Assembly: GCA_011503125.2 (NCBI GenBank)
Contig: WWBZ02000033.1
Location: forward strand, 2,728,001 to 2,792,000
Direction of reading: 5' to 3'
Length of the DNA stretch: 64,000 nucleotides
Source of the DNA: Botryosphaeria dothidea
Lineage: Eukaryota; Ascomycota; Dothideomycetes; Botryosphaeriales; Botryosphaeriaceae
The position numbers and the translations under genes were made by a program. Shown here in pieces: positions 34,703-46,233 of this stretch. The notes below the pieces were generated by a model that ran no database searches, was not told where the DNA came from, and saw nothing but the letters and a program-made list of their open reading frames with translations. Every line of letters begins with the position of its first letter. Position 1 is the stretch's first letter.

Positions 34703-35668
34703 ATGTTCAAGCGGTCGTTTACTTCTTCCCAGGGGACGAAGGATCGCGTGGGCAAGATAAGGAAGGAACAGCCCAAGAGGACCATGCGCGAGGAGACGAA
34801 GCAGAAGATGCTTAAGAAGCTGGAGAGCCCGACGTCTGTGGACAGGTAAGCAAGGTCCAGCATCCTCGCATCTGACCGAATCACTGACTCGTTCGCCGCC
34901 AGCGGTTCGCCGAAGCTCACAAGCGCCATCGTCACCATGGTGATCGGGCGTGACCAGCGGCTCTTTGCGGCTCACGAAGACGTACTGTGCCACTCGCCGT
35001 TCTTCCAGGCGGCGCTGCGCGGCCAGTTCTTCGACGAGTCGCCCAGCAAGCGCATCGTTCTGCCCGACGAGGAGCCCGAGATCTTCTCGTGCGTGCTCGA
35101 GTACCTGTACAAAGGTGATTACACCCCGCGCTTGCTTCACGACAAGCGGCGTGGGTCCTGGATGCTCGAGGGCGCCGAGGTGGTCCCCTCAACTCAGACA
35201 ACACCGGACTTAAGCAATCCGCAAAACAACAACGGCGGCCGAGGAGGAGGAGCAAGCGAAGCAGCAGGCAGCGCCAGCAACAGCATGGCGACCATGTTCC
35301 ACGCCGGCGAGGGGGCCGTGCTCCTGCGGGACACGGTTGTGTACTGCGCGGCGGAGCGGTACGGGCTGGCCGAGCTCAAGCGGCTGGCTCTGCGCAAGCA
35401 GGGCCTGCAGGCGGGCATCGACGTCGGTACTGTACTGCGCTCGGCGCGCTACGCCTACGCCCACACGCCCGACACAGACTCGCGGCTGCGCGCGCACTAC
35501 CTGGCGTTGATCATCCGCAGCCGACGCACCTTTAAGCGCAGTGGCACCATGCAGGCGGAGATGGAGATAGGCGGCAAGATGTTCTTCGACCTCTTCGTCG
35601 CCATGTGCAACCACATCGATGACATTGTCGAGATCGGCAACAGCAAGTCTCCCAAGTCCATCATCTAA
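34703..35668 (+). CDS. BTB/POZ domain protein
   Basis: Exons 34703-34845 and 34903-35668 with a 57-nt intron (GTAAGC...CGCCAG) give 302 residues. A basic Lys-rich N terminus (1-45) is followed directly by a BTB fold: TMVIGRDQRLFAAHEDVLC, then SPFFQAALRGQFFDES, then KRIVLPDEEPEIFSCVLEYLY (about 58-120). The domain is recognisable by the strand-helix pattern and the F-x2-H-x-x-V-L-x-x-S-P-F-F block. A helical second half contains YGLAELKRLALRK, seen in fungal BTB proteins with an 'RDTVVYCAAERYGL' type element (15 residues here). BTB domains dimerise or bind Cul3; which applies is unknown. A Gly/Asn-rich linker (about 170-185) separates the parts. Confidence 0.88.
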
Positions 35669-38414
35669 AGGTGTGGCTGGAAACACACATGTCTGCGGCT
35701 GAACGTCGCTAGAACATGGATTCAACCCAAGATTGATACAACGCCCTCTGCTCGGGAGGCCATGAAGCATATCATAACCTCAGATTGACAAAGTAGCCCA
35801 CAGGTCACCTCCTGGGAGGAGGGTCGTCATCTCCCAGATTGGACCCACCTGTCCCTCCCGAGTATGATTTTCGGACGGAAAGGAGTTCAGGTTGACAACC
35901 GGTTATTCTGATTTACTCCCCTCATCTAAGATTGTCACAGCAAAGCACAGCTTGGATTTCCCCCGCCGATTAATCCCCATTGCCGAATTTTAGTCTCACC
36001 ACTCCAGAAAAGGGCAAAAAGCAAAGAAAAAAAGGTCACGATCGTGCGTCTGCGACCCACCGCCATGGACTGGCTTTCGTTTGTCTTGATTTTTCGCTTG
36101 TTTTTTATCCCCCTTTTCAACCCGAAGCGTGTGCGTGTGTGCTTACTTCGCTATGGCTTGACTAGCCTTTACTCTTGTCTCTTGTTTCGAGTATGATTCG
36201 AGATGTCGTTTCTTATGGGATGTGATGGTAGTTTCTTCTGCAACGGCGCGAAAGGCACTGGTTTACTTAGTAGTGCGGTTTTTGGATTATTTCTCGTCAT
36301 GTCCCCGTTACGATGTCTATCGAATCTTCTTGATTTCTCTGTTATGGATACCAGCATCACTTGAAGGGAGGATACTTTTGCGCGGCTCTGCAATAAGGGT
36401 GGTCAGTTTGAGTGTGGTAGGATAGGTTCTGCGGTAGTTTAATCCCCAATCAAAACACCTCGGCCGCCGCAAAACCTTTGTGTCCTTGTGTTCTTGTTGT
36501 GAGGTATACGTGAGCGATGGATGTCAGGAACGATGATGTGTCTGATTTGGAAGATGAGATATGGGCTGAACTGCATCGCTGCTCCTGATCCTGCCGTCCC
36601 AATAGGAGTTCTCAATCTTGAATTACTGCTCGTGAATGTATGAATGAGATGTTGAACCAATCGTCAGGATGTATACGTCTTCTTTGAATGTATATACGGG
36701 TCGGGGTGAATGCTTCATCAATTAATCAGAAGTGATGGTGGGGAGCTGGTCGTGCAATTGCTGAAGAGTAGCGGGTGCGTTTCTATATCTCCGCGCGATA
36801 AGATTGCCGTCATGCGGGCTGCGGTGTTGGTTCGTTGTTTTCGTTTGTGAAGAGCTCAAGGCCAAGCTCACCAGTGTGGGTAAGTACGGCGCTCTGCAGT
36901 CGGGCAATCTCTCTGTTGTCTGAGCAGTAGCCTCTTAGACACCATCGCCTATAGGTACTTCTCCTACGAATGTGAAGAGTTTGAGGCAATCATTTTGGAT
37001 GCATATGAAGACGTAGCAATATCATTGCATGTGCCGTTTACCCGGAAACTCCTGCTCACCTCTAGACTATTTTAAGGCGGACTTCGGTTTCCTGTCCATC
37101 GCACCACCAACTACGAATGATAACACAGTTGCAACGATCAGCAAGCCAAGCGAAGAACTTTAGCGTTAAGGTTTCGTTCTTCATTCTTGATATTCTGATG
37201 ATCCTGAACTGTGGATGATCTTTTCCGAAGATGCCTATTGACAGCGGCTAGTAATATGATGATGCCTCTCAAAGAAATAGGCAAGGCAATGTACAGTGTA
37301 CAGAGGTGCGGTGCGGTACCGCAAAAGGAGAGAGTAGCACGCTCCTTCGTTGCAGAGCTAGAAGGCTGAAGGGTATGAACACACGCGCCGCTAAAACAAA
37401 GCCAAAAGTATCGCTGCCTCTTCAGACCACTTTATTAAGGGCGATCCAACAGAGAAAAACGACGATCTCCACGCTCCAGACTTCGTATATGGAACGGCGG
37501 TGGCGTGTGAGGTGTGTGTGGCAACCATTTCCCCTCTTTTCCATCCTCCTTCTCCCCTTCGGGATTCGTTCCGGTCTCCGGATTTCCGGAAGGGAAGATC
37601 ACCCCCATTCTTCAAATAGGAAGCATTTTGCGATGAAGCATAGCGCCAAGCGCCCCTTCAGACGAGAAAAGTCAAAGGGCAGAATGAAAAAAGCATGTGC
37701 CACATAATTGATTTTCTTTTTCGTCTCTTTCTGCCGTAGCATGCTTTCATGTGAGTGTTCAAAACAGGGCTCGTCAGCCTCACACTCTTTCACTCCCCCA
37801 GCCTGAGAAAAGGGGAAAAGGAAAAAGTAAGGCGTCGTTCCGTTTCACTCATTAATCTCCAAAAAAAATTTCCTCAGACCAATCCAAAACCCTAAGCTAT
37901 TGATCGGCCCCCACCCCTTACACGTCCCAACTGTGGAGCGTTTTATGTCCAGAGCTTCTTTCATGCTGTGTGCCCTTCTCTGTATGAATAGTGAACGGAA
38001 AGAGAGCAAGTGCCGCCCTAGTACTATAGTAATGAAAAACATAGCCCCCTACCTACGTGGTGAACATGAGGAGGCCCTTTTTTCTCGATTGATCATCGAT
38101 CAAGCCAAAAGTAAGCACAGAGTAGCCGCACGAAAAAAGAACAAGATCAGAGCCCTGAAACCCCGCCCTAGGAAATGGAAGAAGCAGAAGAAGAAGTATG
38201 GTGGAGGCCCAGCACAGATTTCAGGACCATTTTAAAAGCAAAAGGAAAGACAAAAGTTAACATCAACAAAACTATTCCACCTTCGACTTGGCCTTATGAT
38301 ACTGTGCTAGGTACCACCTTTCCAATTGGAATTGTAATATGCAGGAAAGCCGCGAGAAGAAGATATAAATCCGAGGCCAGACATCTTATATGAGAAGAAA
38401 GGGGTCAATGCATT
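35669..38414. other. Largest gene-free spacer, 2.7 kb
   Basis: Lies between the convergent BTB gene (+) and the SFL1-like gene (-), so no promoter is required here. The stretch is less GC-rich than the genes and has A- and T-runs (36025-36035, 37860-37870, 38180-38200). No frame longer than about 130 codons occurs and none resembles a protein. No tRNA B-box-like stem was found. Confidence 0.5.
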
Positions 38415-40526
38415 CTATTGCACCCTTTTCCTTTTGAGATCGCCTTGGGGCTCATCCTCGTCGGCCCGTTCGGCTGTTTCGGCCGGATTCAGCAACGAAT
38501 GAACGTTTGATGCCATGCTTGATCGCCTCGTTGGGGGACCAGGGGTGTCGATACCGCGAAACGGATAACGCGCGCCAGGAAGGGTCCAGCCGGCATCTGG
38601 GTTCAGGGTCGAGCCAGGCTCATTCGGTGGAGGTGTCGCATTCCGTGATCCGGGGTGTTGTCGTGGACCGCGCGTGATCTCGTACTGTGCCAAAGCGTTC
38701 CGGAGTTGCTCGTCACCACCAACCGGAGCCCTGTGCGGTGAGGATGGCCATGGCGTTGAGTTGTGGCCTGATGCGTACGGCGAATGCGACGGCGGCGGCG
38801 GTGGCGGCGGTGCCTGCCACCCATGCAATCTGATATCTGCGGACGTGTGCCTCCTGGAAAGATTTGTAGGTGGCGAATTGGCATTTGCGAGTGGATGCTG
38901 GATCTGTGGAGGCGGCGGTGGAGGGGCTTGCTGGACCGGTGGCCGCAATGACGAGGGCGAGTAATTCCCCTGGTTTATGGACCCGTACCTTCGAGGTGAG
39001 ACGACTTGCAGGTGCGGAGGGACAGCGGTTCCTGCGCCCCTGTAAGATCCTGGACGTCCAACATCTGCTAAGGATGGCCGGCGCTGGTCATTCTGCGGCA
39101 TCTGGCGTGGTGAGGCTGGGGCCATGCTGTCATTCTGCAGGTTTGAGAAGTATTGAGAGCGGGCGGACTGTATATTGTCTTGCTGCTCTTCCATCGACCT
39201 GAGAACCTCGGATTGTCGTGCGATCTCGTTTTGCATCATAGTCACTGCCTAGATCAGCCTATGTCACTTCCATTGTGGAAGATCGATACCTACCATCTTT
39301 ATGTATTTGATGCTCTGGATCAAGGACCAGTGTCTTGATACAGTTTGAAAGCTCATAATTCCACTATACGGATTTATGGGTAAGTATTGGATCGTAAAGG
39401 AGCTGAGTAGACTACAAACCTGGTGGCAGCGCATCAAACTCTCCGTAAGCACGTGGCAGCGTTGATTGACGTATGCATAACTATCTTCTGTCCGTGCGAG
39501 CCTATTGTGCATGTCGTAGAGGCTGTGCTCGAGCATCTGTAGCCGAGTCTCTACCGGATCAGGCATTGGCTCTACAGGAGCTCCAGAAGACGGAGCTGAT
39601 GCCTTCGGACCAGTTGAAAATGAATCGCGATGTATGAGTGCGTGTCGCGAAGCTCGCCGCTTGATTTCTCTCAGGCCAACGAGATCTCCTCGCTTAAAAT
39701 TGCCATTCCCGTGCTTGAACTCCCACAGGGGAGAATCAGGAGAGCCGGTGTGGAAGACGTCGCTCACTGCACAACGTGAGCATGGCGAACAACAGTCAAG
39801 GCGGAGTACTGACCTTTATGAAATCCATACATGTTCAGTTGTCGCACAAAAGATGAAATATTGGTGTGTTTGAAGTAAGAACTGTCAGAAGGGTTAACAG
39901 TGGCATGCGAGTAGCCGGTCCAATCGAAGACCTACGAAAGAACTTTTGAGAATTCATTCGAAGGGGACATAACAAAACTCTCGTTGGTGGCCGACCAAGA
40001 AATCAAATGTTGGATTGATTGATCTTCGAGCATGCTAGACCGAGTCAGTTCCGGACTATGTCTCAGCCAACGGCGTTTGATTCACATACTTGTAGAGCTT
40101 GTGGATGAAGGCTGTTTGTACGACTTTTGGCTGCTGCGCTGCAGCAGCCGCACCGATGCCCGGACCATTGCTGTTGTTAGAGCTGCTGCTTCCGTTTGTG
40201 GTAGCGTTATTTGCCGCGGATGAGCTCGCGTTGGACGTAGGCGCGCTAGTGGTGGTGTTCTGCTGTTGGTTGTTGGACTGATTGTTGTTCTCCGGTTCCG
40301 ACTGGTTCCCACCGTTGCGGTCCAGGGCCGGGCTGGGCTGGGATGCAGGAGCCGTGGAAGTGGTGTTCGAGGGAGTGACGTCCATTGGGTCTCCTGCGGG
40401 GGCCGGAGGGGTCAACGAAGAGGCGGCTGACGACGATGGGAGAATCGGTATAGTCTTGTGCATACCTGGCGCAAGCGAATCGGCGGCAAAGGGACTGCGC
40501 CGGACGGATTCGGCGCTGGAAGCCAT
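38415..40526 (-). CDS. HSF-domain transcription factor, SFL1-like
   Basis: Six exons: 40526-40090, 40034-39936, 39881-39814, 39766-39420, 39363-39294 and 39244-38415 (introns 47-56 nt), 616 residues. A Ser/Asn/Pro-rich start precedes an HSF-type winged-helix domain (about 138-235): QTAFIHKLYNMLEDQSIQHL, then NISSFVRQLNMYGFHK (recognition helix), then GSPDSPLWEFKHGNGNFKRG. It is followed by a helical region with predicted coiled coil (LQMLEHSLYDMHNRL; MMQNEIARQSEVLRSMEE), then a Pro/Gly-rich tail with a C-terminal KRKR. Sequence after the winged helix, KRRASRHALIHRDSFS, matches the yeast Sfl1 subgroup, known as regulators of flocculation, filamentation and stress genes. The last intron has tandem acceptors: only the second AG keeps frame. 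ATG 40526 (MASSAESV) was chosen over an upstream in-frame start. Confidence 0.9.
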
Positions 40527-41670
40527 GATGGTGGCGAGAGCTCTCACAAGGATTTCAGATTCTGCCGGGATTTGCGGTGCACCGTTGGGCGGAGGTCCAG
40601 CTCGCAGCAAACACGTATATAAGAGCCGCGCACCGGGCTCGAGCTTGTCTAGGCCTGTCTACTGCACCCAGTATCTCATCTGCCAGCTCTTCCTAAGAAT
40701 AACGAAGTCGACAGCGCGGGGACCGCTCACGGCATCCTACGGTGGGACGGGGCGTTGGCAGGCGGAGCGGAGCCAGGCTGCCAATGGGCTGGCGCACAGC
40801 GGACGAGCGAGCGGCGGGCAGCTGGGCGCCGGGGGATGCAGCGAGGCTCGGTGGAGGTCGCGGCGCGCGGTCGACGGGGCAGGTCAGACGGGAGCGGCGC
40901 GCAGGGAGAGCTGGCGATGGCGGTGGTTGGAGTCGCAGGGCCGGCTCAGGTCTTGGGCGCAGGGGATAAGGGTCAATGGAATTTGCGGGGACGGACGAGC
41001 TCCAGGCGGCGCGGTGCTGCTGGGGCTGCAGGAGCTGCGGTTGTCTCTTCGCGTCGCTTCGGCGCGGCGGGCGCGTGGTGAGCTTAGGAGGGCATCTGCT
41101 ACGACAAAGGGGGCCAGCGGTCGGCAACGGGTGGGACGCGTGATGGTCGGGGACGGGGACAGGTGCTGGTGCGATAGAACGGGCCGGGGCTAGCAGGAGC
41201 AGGAGTAGCTTGGATGCGGATCTCAACCGAGGGCGCCAGGACGGTGTGGAGCTTCTGCTCTCGACGCGGGCGCGGCAAGCTTCAATCAGGGGAAGGAACG
41301 AACTCCTCGATCCAGACCGCTGCTGCCCAGATGGTGAAACTCGCAGCTGTACAACACCCCCAAGTGCGCTGCTCTGGCTGGCATGTGCCGATCCCAAGCT
41401 CTGAGCCCGCAGCCAGCTTCAAGTCCCAAACATCCAACGGGCGCCACGAGGCCGCTGCCGCTCCCGCGCTCAAGGCCAGCCCAGCAGTGCCAGCCCAGCA
41501 GCTCCCGCACGCAGACGCGCACCGCCGGCCCACCGTGACTGCCCACGCCTGCGCGTCCGCTTTGCCCTCTCCCCTCCCAGCGCCCCGGCTGCTGCCCATT
41601 GCCCGCGCCGCCTGCCCGCTGCCCGCTGCCCGCTGCCCGCCTCACCCGCGATCTAGGCCCGCGCGCACGC
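40527..41670. promoter_or_regulatory. GC-rich divergent spacer, 1.1 kb
   Basis: Lies between the start of the SFL1-like factor (-) and the F-box gene first exon (+). Very GC-rich, with CCCGCTGC-type short repeats near 41605-41640. A 234-codon minus-strand frame (40693-41397) is compositional, with no motif. Confidence 0.5.
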
Positions 41671-43710
41671 ATGGCGCTCCTGGCCCGCGACTTTGCTGAG
41701 CTTCCCTCTCCGGCCGCGCGCCGAGCGGCGTAAGTGCCCGCCTCTCCTCCTCCATGCCGCAACATGCCCGTTCCGGCCTGGTCTCTGCTGGTGTCGTTCA
41801 ATTAAGCATATCACGTCTTCGCTCGCCTATCCTGCTGCAGCGTGCCCGCCTGGAACCAGCGCTGTCTCGCCGACACTCGAGCCAAACCCCAGACGGCCGC
41901 GGATCAGCCTTGCGCCTGACACCACGCCTGCTGACTGGTCCGCAGTGCAGCTGCTGGCCGGCTAGACAATACGAGCCGCCGCGCCGTCGTTTGCCTTGCA
42001 ATGCCTCCGGGAGCCTGCAGCACCAGTCCAGCCCGCATTGCAGCGCCGAGTTGCTGGAGAGCCTGCCTGAGAAACCTGCTAATCGCATGTGTTTTAGATT
42101 AGATGGCATTGTCGAGAGCCTCACAACTGCTGAATGGCGAGAGCTGCTCGCCCGTCTACAAGAACGGGACTTCCGCTGCGACATCGTGGGCTCGTTGCCC
42201 GTCGAGCTTGTCTCCCATATCTTCCGATATCTTCCGCCAAACGCCCCTTTCCAGTATCAGCAGGTATGCGGGCGCCGCTGGTTTGCTGCGGGCTCAAGCA
42301 TGCTGACACCCTGCATAGGTCTGCCGCCGATGGCAACGCGTGTTGTGCTCCACACACGTGACTGGATGTGCGCTTGATACCTGGTATTCAGAGCGCGATC
42401 CGAAGCTTGCCGGTGAAGAGGCAGGGCTCTACAGCGACCCGCTCACCGTACACAAGTGGAAGTCGGACCACGTGAAGCGCTTCCGCGAGGGGCGGCCCTA
42501 CCATGGCACGTTCTACTACGGAAACTGGTACGGCAGACTAACAGCAGCTGACCGGAGTGAATTTCCCGAAGCCGACTTCGTCAAGGACACTCTTGCGTGG
42601 AAAGAGCTAAGACGGATTGTGGCGTTCAATCTTCGAAGTGGAGAACACCACTCGATAATGACTGATGCTCGCGAGCAAGTTTACACCATGAAGTTGACTG
42701 AGAACATTGTTGCTTTCTTCCCAATTTACTCGCGAATTTGCCATATCTACGACCTGGAGACAAGGGAACGCTCTCATTTCACACTCGTGAACCAAAGCGT
42801 GGAGGTATTTGCTGCGCAGGGAAGGACGGTACTGGTGGCATCTGAGTCTCGCACTCCGTCTTGGAGCACGCGCTTGAATGTGTACATCTGGAATGCTCTT
42901 GACAAGCGCACTCGTGCCTTTGAGATCAACCGTGTACGCCTCATTGATGAGGGTCGGCCATAGTCAGTGAAGCCAGACTGCACTTGAAAGCTCACTGATA
43001 CTAACACTTTTGACAGTCAGTACATGCCCAAATGCGTTGTCATTGATGAGCGGACACGCTCGATCGTCTGGTTCTTTTGTCTTCGCAAAGAGACTAAGAA
43101 CTGGCTCTCATTTGAACGATGGTCATTTGATGGAGTCCTTCTAGCCCGGTTTGACCACGAGACGAGTGTGTCCGTGTATTCGTTGCGAGCGGCGGATATA
43201 CGACCCATGGACCATGAAGGTCGTCTATACCACATCAGAACTCCTGTCCGCCCATTTGGATATCGCGAAGAGCCAATCTTCGCGCGCACAATGACCTCGA
43301 TTGTGTTTGACAACAAACTCAACCAACTAACCGTCAATACGTCCAGTGACGCTCTCCCTGCTTTCCGCAATGAGTACTTCAAGAAGACACCTTTCGACAA
43401 ATTCACTGTCTGCCTCTGGAAGGACGTCATGTTTTACATACCTCCAGCTGTTACCGACGAGGAAGCTCGGACAAAGGACAGCACCTGGGGACCACAGACG
43501 TATCAGACACTGGAGCGCCGGGGGCTTCATTTGGGAATCATGGATATTCCTGAGGATATGGCAACAGAGCATAGTGGCATGCCGGGGGATGAGGCTCTGC
43601 TTGGTAACGAGCACCTGATGGTGCTACTACGCCGCGGCCACTGCGCAGTCTGGTGCTTTGATCCACACCTTCAGCTCCCAGAACGCATACCGAGAGATGA
43701 AACATTGTGA
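41671..43710 (+). CDS. F-box protein with remote first exon
   Basis: Four exons: 41671-41729, 42098-42263, 42319-42962 and 43017-43710; introns 368, 55 and 54 nt; 520 residues. Exon 1 (MALLARDFAELPSPAARRA) ends GC|GTAAGT, and exon 2 begins after CTGCTAATCGC...TTTTAG, a clear branch site and acceptor. The join gives RRAALDGIVESLTTAEWREL, which reads as one continuous helix. The F-box follows (about 50-90): GSLPVELVSHIFRYL, then FQYQQVCRRWQRVL, itself split by intron 2. The long C-terminal part, with regular Tyr/Phe-rich strands (RICHIYDLETRERSHF; SVSVYSLRAADI), looks like a beta-propeller substrate domain. The third intron uses a GTCAGT donor. An in-frame ATG at 42087 lies inside the proposed intron; starting there would give 504 residues. 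Confidence 0.82.
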
Positions 43711-44089
43711 CAAGGGCATACCACCTTGGTCTTATGACCTCCCTCTTTTTTTAAGAAGCGTGTATTATCTAGCGAAGCGGATCAGGGAGGGAAAATTACA
43801 GTCAGGAGTTATCGTTTGGGCAAGGCGAGGAGTTTTTGGGCAGCCAATGAAAGTGCAGAGGATGGTTGAAGAATCGGGACTTTGCGCCGTTGGATATTTG
43901 GCCGGCGGGCAATGCTGGCTTGGCATGGATCGGTGCCGCCCGCCTGTGGGACAGATCCATGTCCGTGCCCCCTCGTGCGCTTCCACCAGTAAAGTAGCAG
44001 CTCCGGCCGACTATTTTATTTTTTGCTCTGTACAACAGAAAAAGTTCCCCTCCAAAGAGTTGCTCTCCCTCCCAGTTTGACTGCCCACC
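43711..44089. other. Promoter and leader of HPT1, 379 bp
   Basis: Both flanking genes read rightward. The last ~50 bases before the HPT1 ATG are C/T-rich (CTCTCCCTCCCAG), a common fungal leader feature. Confidence 0.55.
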
Positions 44090-45190
44090 ATGGTCCAAAA
44101 GATCTACGTCACCTACAACGAGGTTAGTCGTATACCTGGCCCTTTCTGCCTGCCTGCCGGCCAGCGCCCTCCCCGCGTCTAGTGCGTCATAGCCAGCGAC
44201 ACGCTCGAAAAAGCGCTTCAAGGGAATCGCTGTCGCATGACCGTTCGCTGGCTGGTTCGCCACAAAATCCAGCGTCGCTGCTTGCGCTTGCTAGTAGAGA
44301 GAACAAGCTCCCGCGGCGCGCATGCTATACAGCGTGTTGTGGTTGCGCGCCTTCATCACGACTTCAATGGCGGCCTGAAACTGGAGCCTGAGCGCTGACG
44401 ATGACTCCCACCTACAGGTCCACAAGCTCTGCCAGAAGTCGGCGGAGAAGATCCTCAATGAGTTCAAGCCCAACCTCATGATCGCCATTGGCGGCGGTGG
44501 CTACGTCCCCGCCCGCATTCTGCGGTAAGAGAGCCTGTCTGTCCGTTCTCTGTCTCCTGCACTCCCGCTTCGTGGGCAGAGAGGGGAGGCTGGAGCAACA
44601 CGTTCTTGCCGGGCGAGCCGGGCTGACCTGTTCTCTCGCGCGCAGCTCCTTCCTCAAGAAGCCCGGCAGCCCGAACATCCCCATCCAGGCCATCGGCCTT
44701 TCGCTCTACGAGTCGCTCGGCACCGGCGACGAGGTCGAGGCGCCCGGCACCAAGGTGACGCGCACGCAGTGGCTGGACCTGTCCTCGCTCGAGATGGCCA
44801 ACCTGATCGGCAAGAACGTGCTGATCGTCGACGAGGTCGACGACACGCGCACCACGCTCGAGTACGCCGTGCGCGAGCTCGAGAAGGACGTCGAGACGGC
44901 CACCCAGAAGCTCGGCCGCACCAGCGAGAAGACCACCTTCTCCATCTTCGTCCTGCACAACAAGGATAAGCAGAAGAAGGGTACTCTGCCCAAGGACCTG
45001 ACGGACGGCGGCAAGTACATTGCTGCCCAGACCGTCGGCGACGAGTGGATCAACTACCCGTGGGAGGCCATGTAAGTGCCGTTCGGAGAGAATCTGTGTC
45101 GGGATTTGGCTTTGCTGACTATGGCGTCGTAGGGACATTGATGAGCACGACCGCTTGGCTGCAGAGGCCCTGAAGGCTAAATCGAGCTAA
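44090..45190 (+). CDS. HPT1: Hypoxanthine-guanine/xanthine phosphoribosyltransferase
   Basis: Four exons: 44090-44122, 44418-44524, 44646-45071 and 45133-45190 (introns 295, 121 and 61 nt), 207 residues. It begins MVQKIYVTYNEVHKLCQ across the first junction. IAIGGGGYVPARILR (about 34-48) is the N-terminal loop of the family. VLIVDEVDDTRTTL (105-118) is the PRPP-binding motif with the tandem acids of a purine phosphoribosyltransferase; TQWLDL precedes it. The architecture matches the yeast Hpt1/fungal XPRT branch, which salvages hypoxanthine and guanine with PRPP. The close, INYPWEAMDIDEHDRLAAEA, is typical. The first exon carries only 11 codons and intron 1 is unusually long for this locus. 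Well-formed ATG context (CCCACCATGG). Confidence 0.95.
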
Positions 45191-45528
45191 GTAATGACCG
45201 GTGTGTGACTGGATTGGGCAAAAAAGAAGGGAGGAAAGATCCGTGATCCGTCACCCGCTATTTGATTTATTTTTTCGGGCGTTATATTCGACATGGGCAT
45301 ACAAGAAGCGAGACACTGGATGGTTGGCATAGACATGCAGCAAGATCCAATTTTGATTACGGCAGCTTGGAAGAGACAGCTGCATATTAGAAAGAAGCTG
45401 CTAAAGGCGTCCTGTCTCGATGAAAATATTACTGGTGCTCTCAAATACTGACCATATTCCCCAATGATTGAGCTTGACACATACAGATAGTACATCTTCC
45501 CTCCCAAAAACCTTCTAGGAAAACTCGC
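45191..45528. other. Short spacer between convergent genes, 338 bp
   Basis: Only 3' ends flank this stretch. I see nothing but A/T-rich trailer sequence. Confidence 0.55.
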
Positions 45529-46233
45529 TCAAACACCGCAACTAGAAGTGGGAAGATCTTCCAAGCACCATGCAAACAGCTCCGCATCCGCATCTCCGCC
45601 AAACCCAACACCGCCTGAGGGACCAGCTGCACCAGCACCAAACCCCCCCGCCATCATCACTTCCGCCGGCGGCGTCACCAACTGTTGCCCGGACTCCATC
45701 CCCATAACCTCAATCCCCTCTCCTGCACCCAGCCCCCCAAAAATCTGCGCCGCCAACTCATCCTCAGATGGCACCAAAGAATCACCCCCGCTAACACTTT
45801 CCCTTGCTCCCTCCAGCATCCTCCCTCGCCCATCCCCGTCTCTGTCGCCGTGCGCCGCCGCCCCCATCTGCACGTCCTTCGGCTCGCGCCCGCAGACTGG
45901 ACACGCCTTGTGCGGGTCGTGCTCGTACTGGTTGACGCCCGTGGGACAAGGCGCCAGCGCGGCCTTAGCCCCTCCTTCAGTAGTCGTCTTCGAGACGAGG
46001 TGGCTCGGGTGCGTCGAGAAGGGGGGAACTGAAGGAGGAAAGGGGGGAAACTGGGGTGAGGTTCCGGGGGCCGAGCGGGCCGTGGAGTGGGGATGTCCCC
46101 GGAAGTGAGGGTTGGCCTGCCGCTGTTGTGGCCGTGGTAGTGAGGTCGGATGCGGCTCGGCCTGGTCGCAGAAGCGGGTGCGGATGGGCTTCATGTGGCC
46201 GCAGGGCCAGCAACCGATGAGGACGAAGCACAT
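45529..46233 (-). CDS. Cys-rich small protein of unknown function
   Basis: Single-exon frame of 234 residues from the ATG at 46233 (MCFVLIGCWPCGHMKPIRTR), ending at 45529. The frame remains open upstream to about 46419 but has no ATG there, so an upstream exon is possible. The N-terminal block has C-x8-C style spacing: GCWPCGHMK, then RFCDQA. A second block near residue 105, PCPTGVNQ, then KACPVCGREP, supplies further Cys and His. Together they suggest one or two small zinc sites. The intervening residues are Pro/Ser-rich and the C-terminal half is acidic and Gly/Ala-rich. I do not recognise a named family. Confidence 0.6.
   Translation of the reverse strand: MCFVLIGCWPCGHMKPIRTRFCDQAEPHPTSLPRPQQRQANPHFRGHPHSTARSAPGTSPQFPPFPPSVPPFSTHPSHLVSKTTTEGGAKAALAPCPTGVNQYEHDPHKACPVCGREPKDVQMGAAAHGDRDGDGRGRMLEGARESVSGGDSLVPSEDELAAQIFGGLGAGEGIEVMGMESGQQLVTPPAEVMMAGGFGAGAAGPSGGVGFGGDADAELFAWCLEDLPTSSCGV

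Noticed and set aside
40693..41397. 234-codon minus-strand frame
   Set aside because: Compositional frame in a GC-rich promoter; Ser/Pro/Arg-only sequence.
42087..42089. ATG as start of the 41.7-43.7 kb F-box gene
   Set aside because: It lies within a branch-and-acceptor sequence; the upstream exon at 41671 gives a continuous N-terminal helix.
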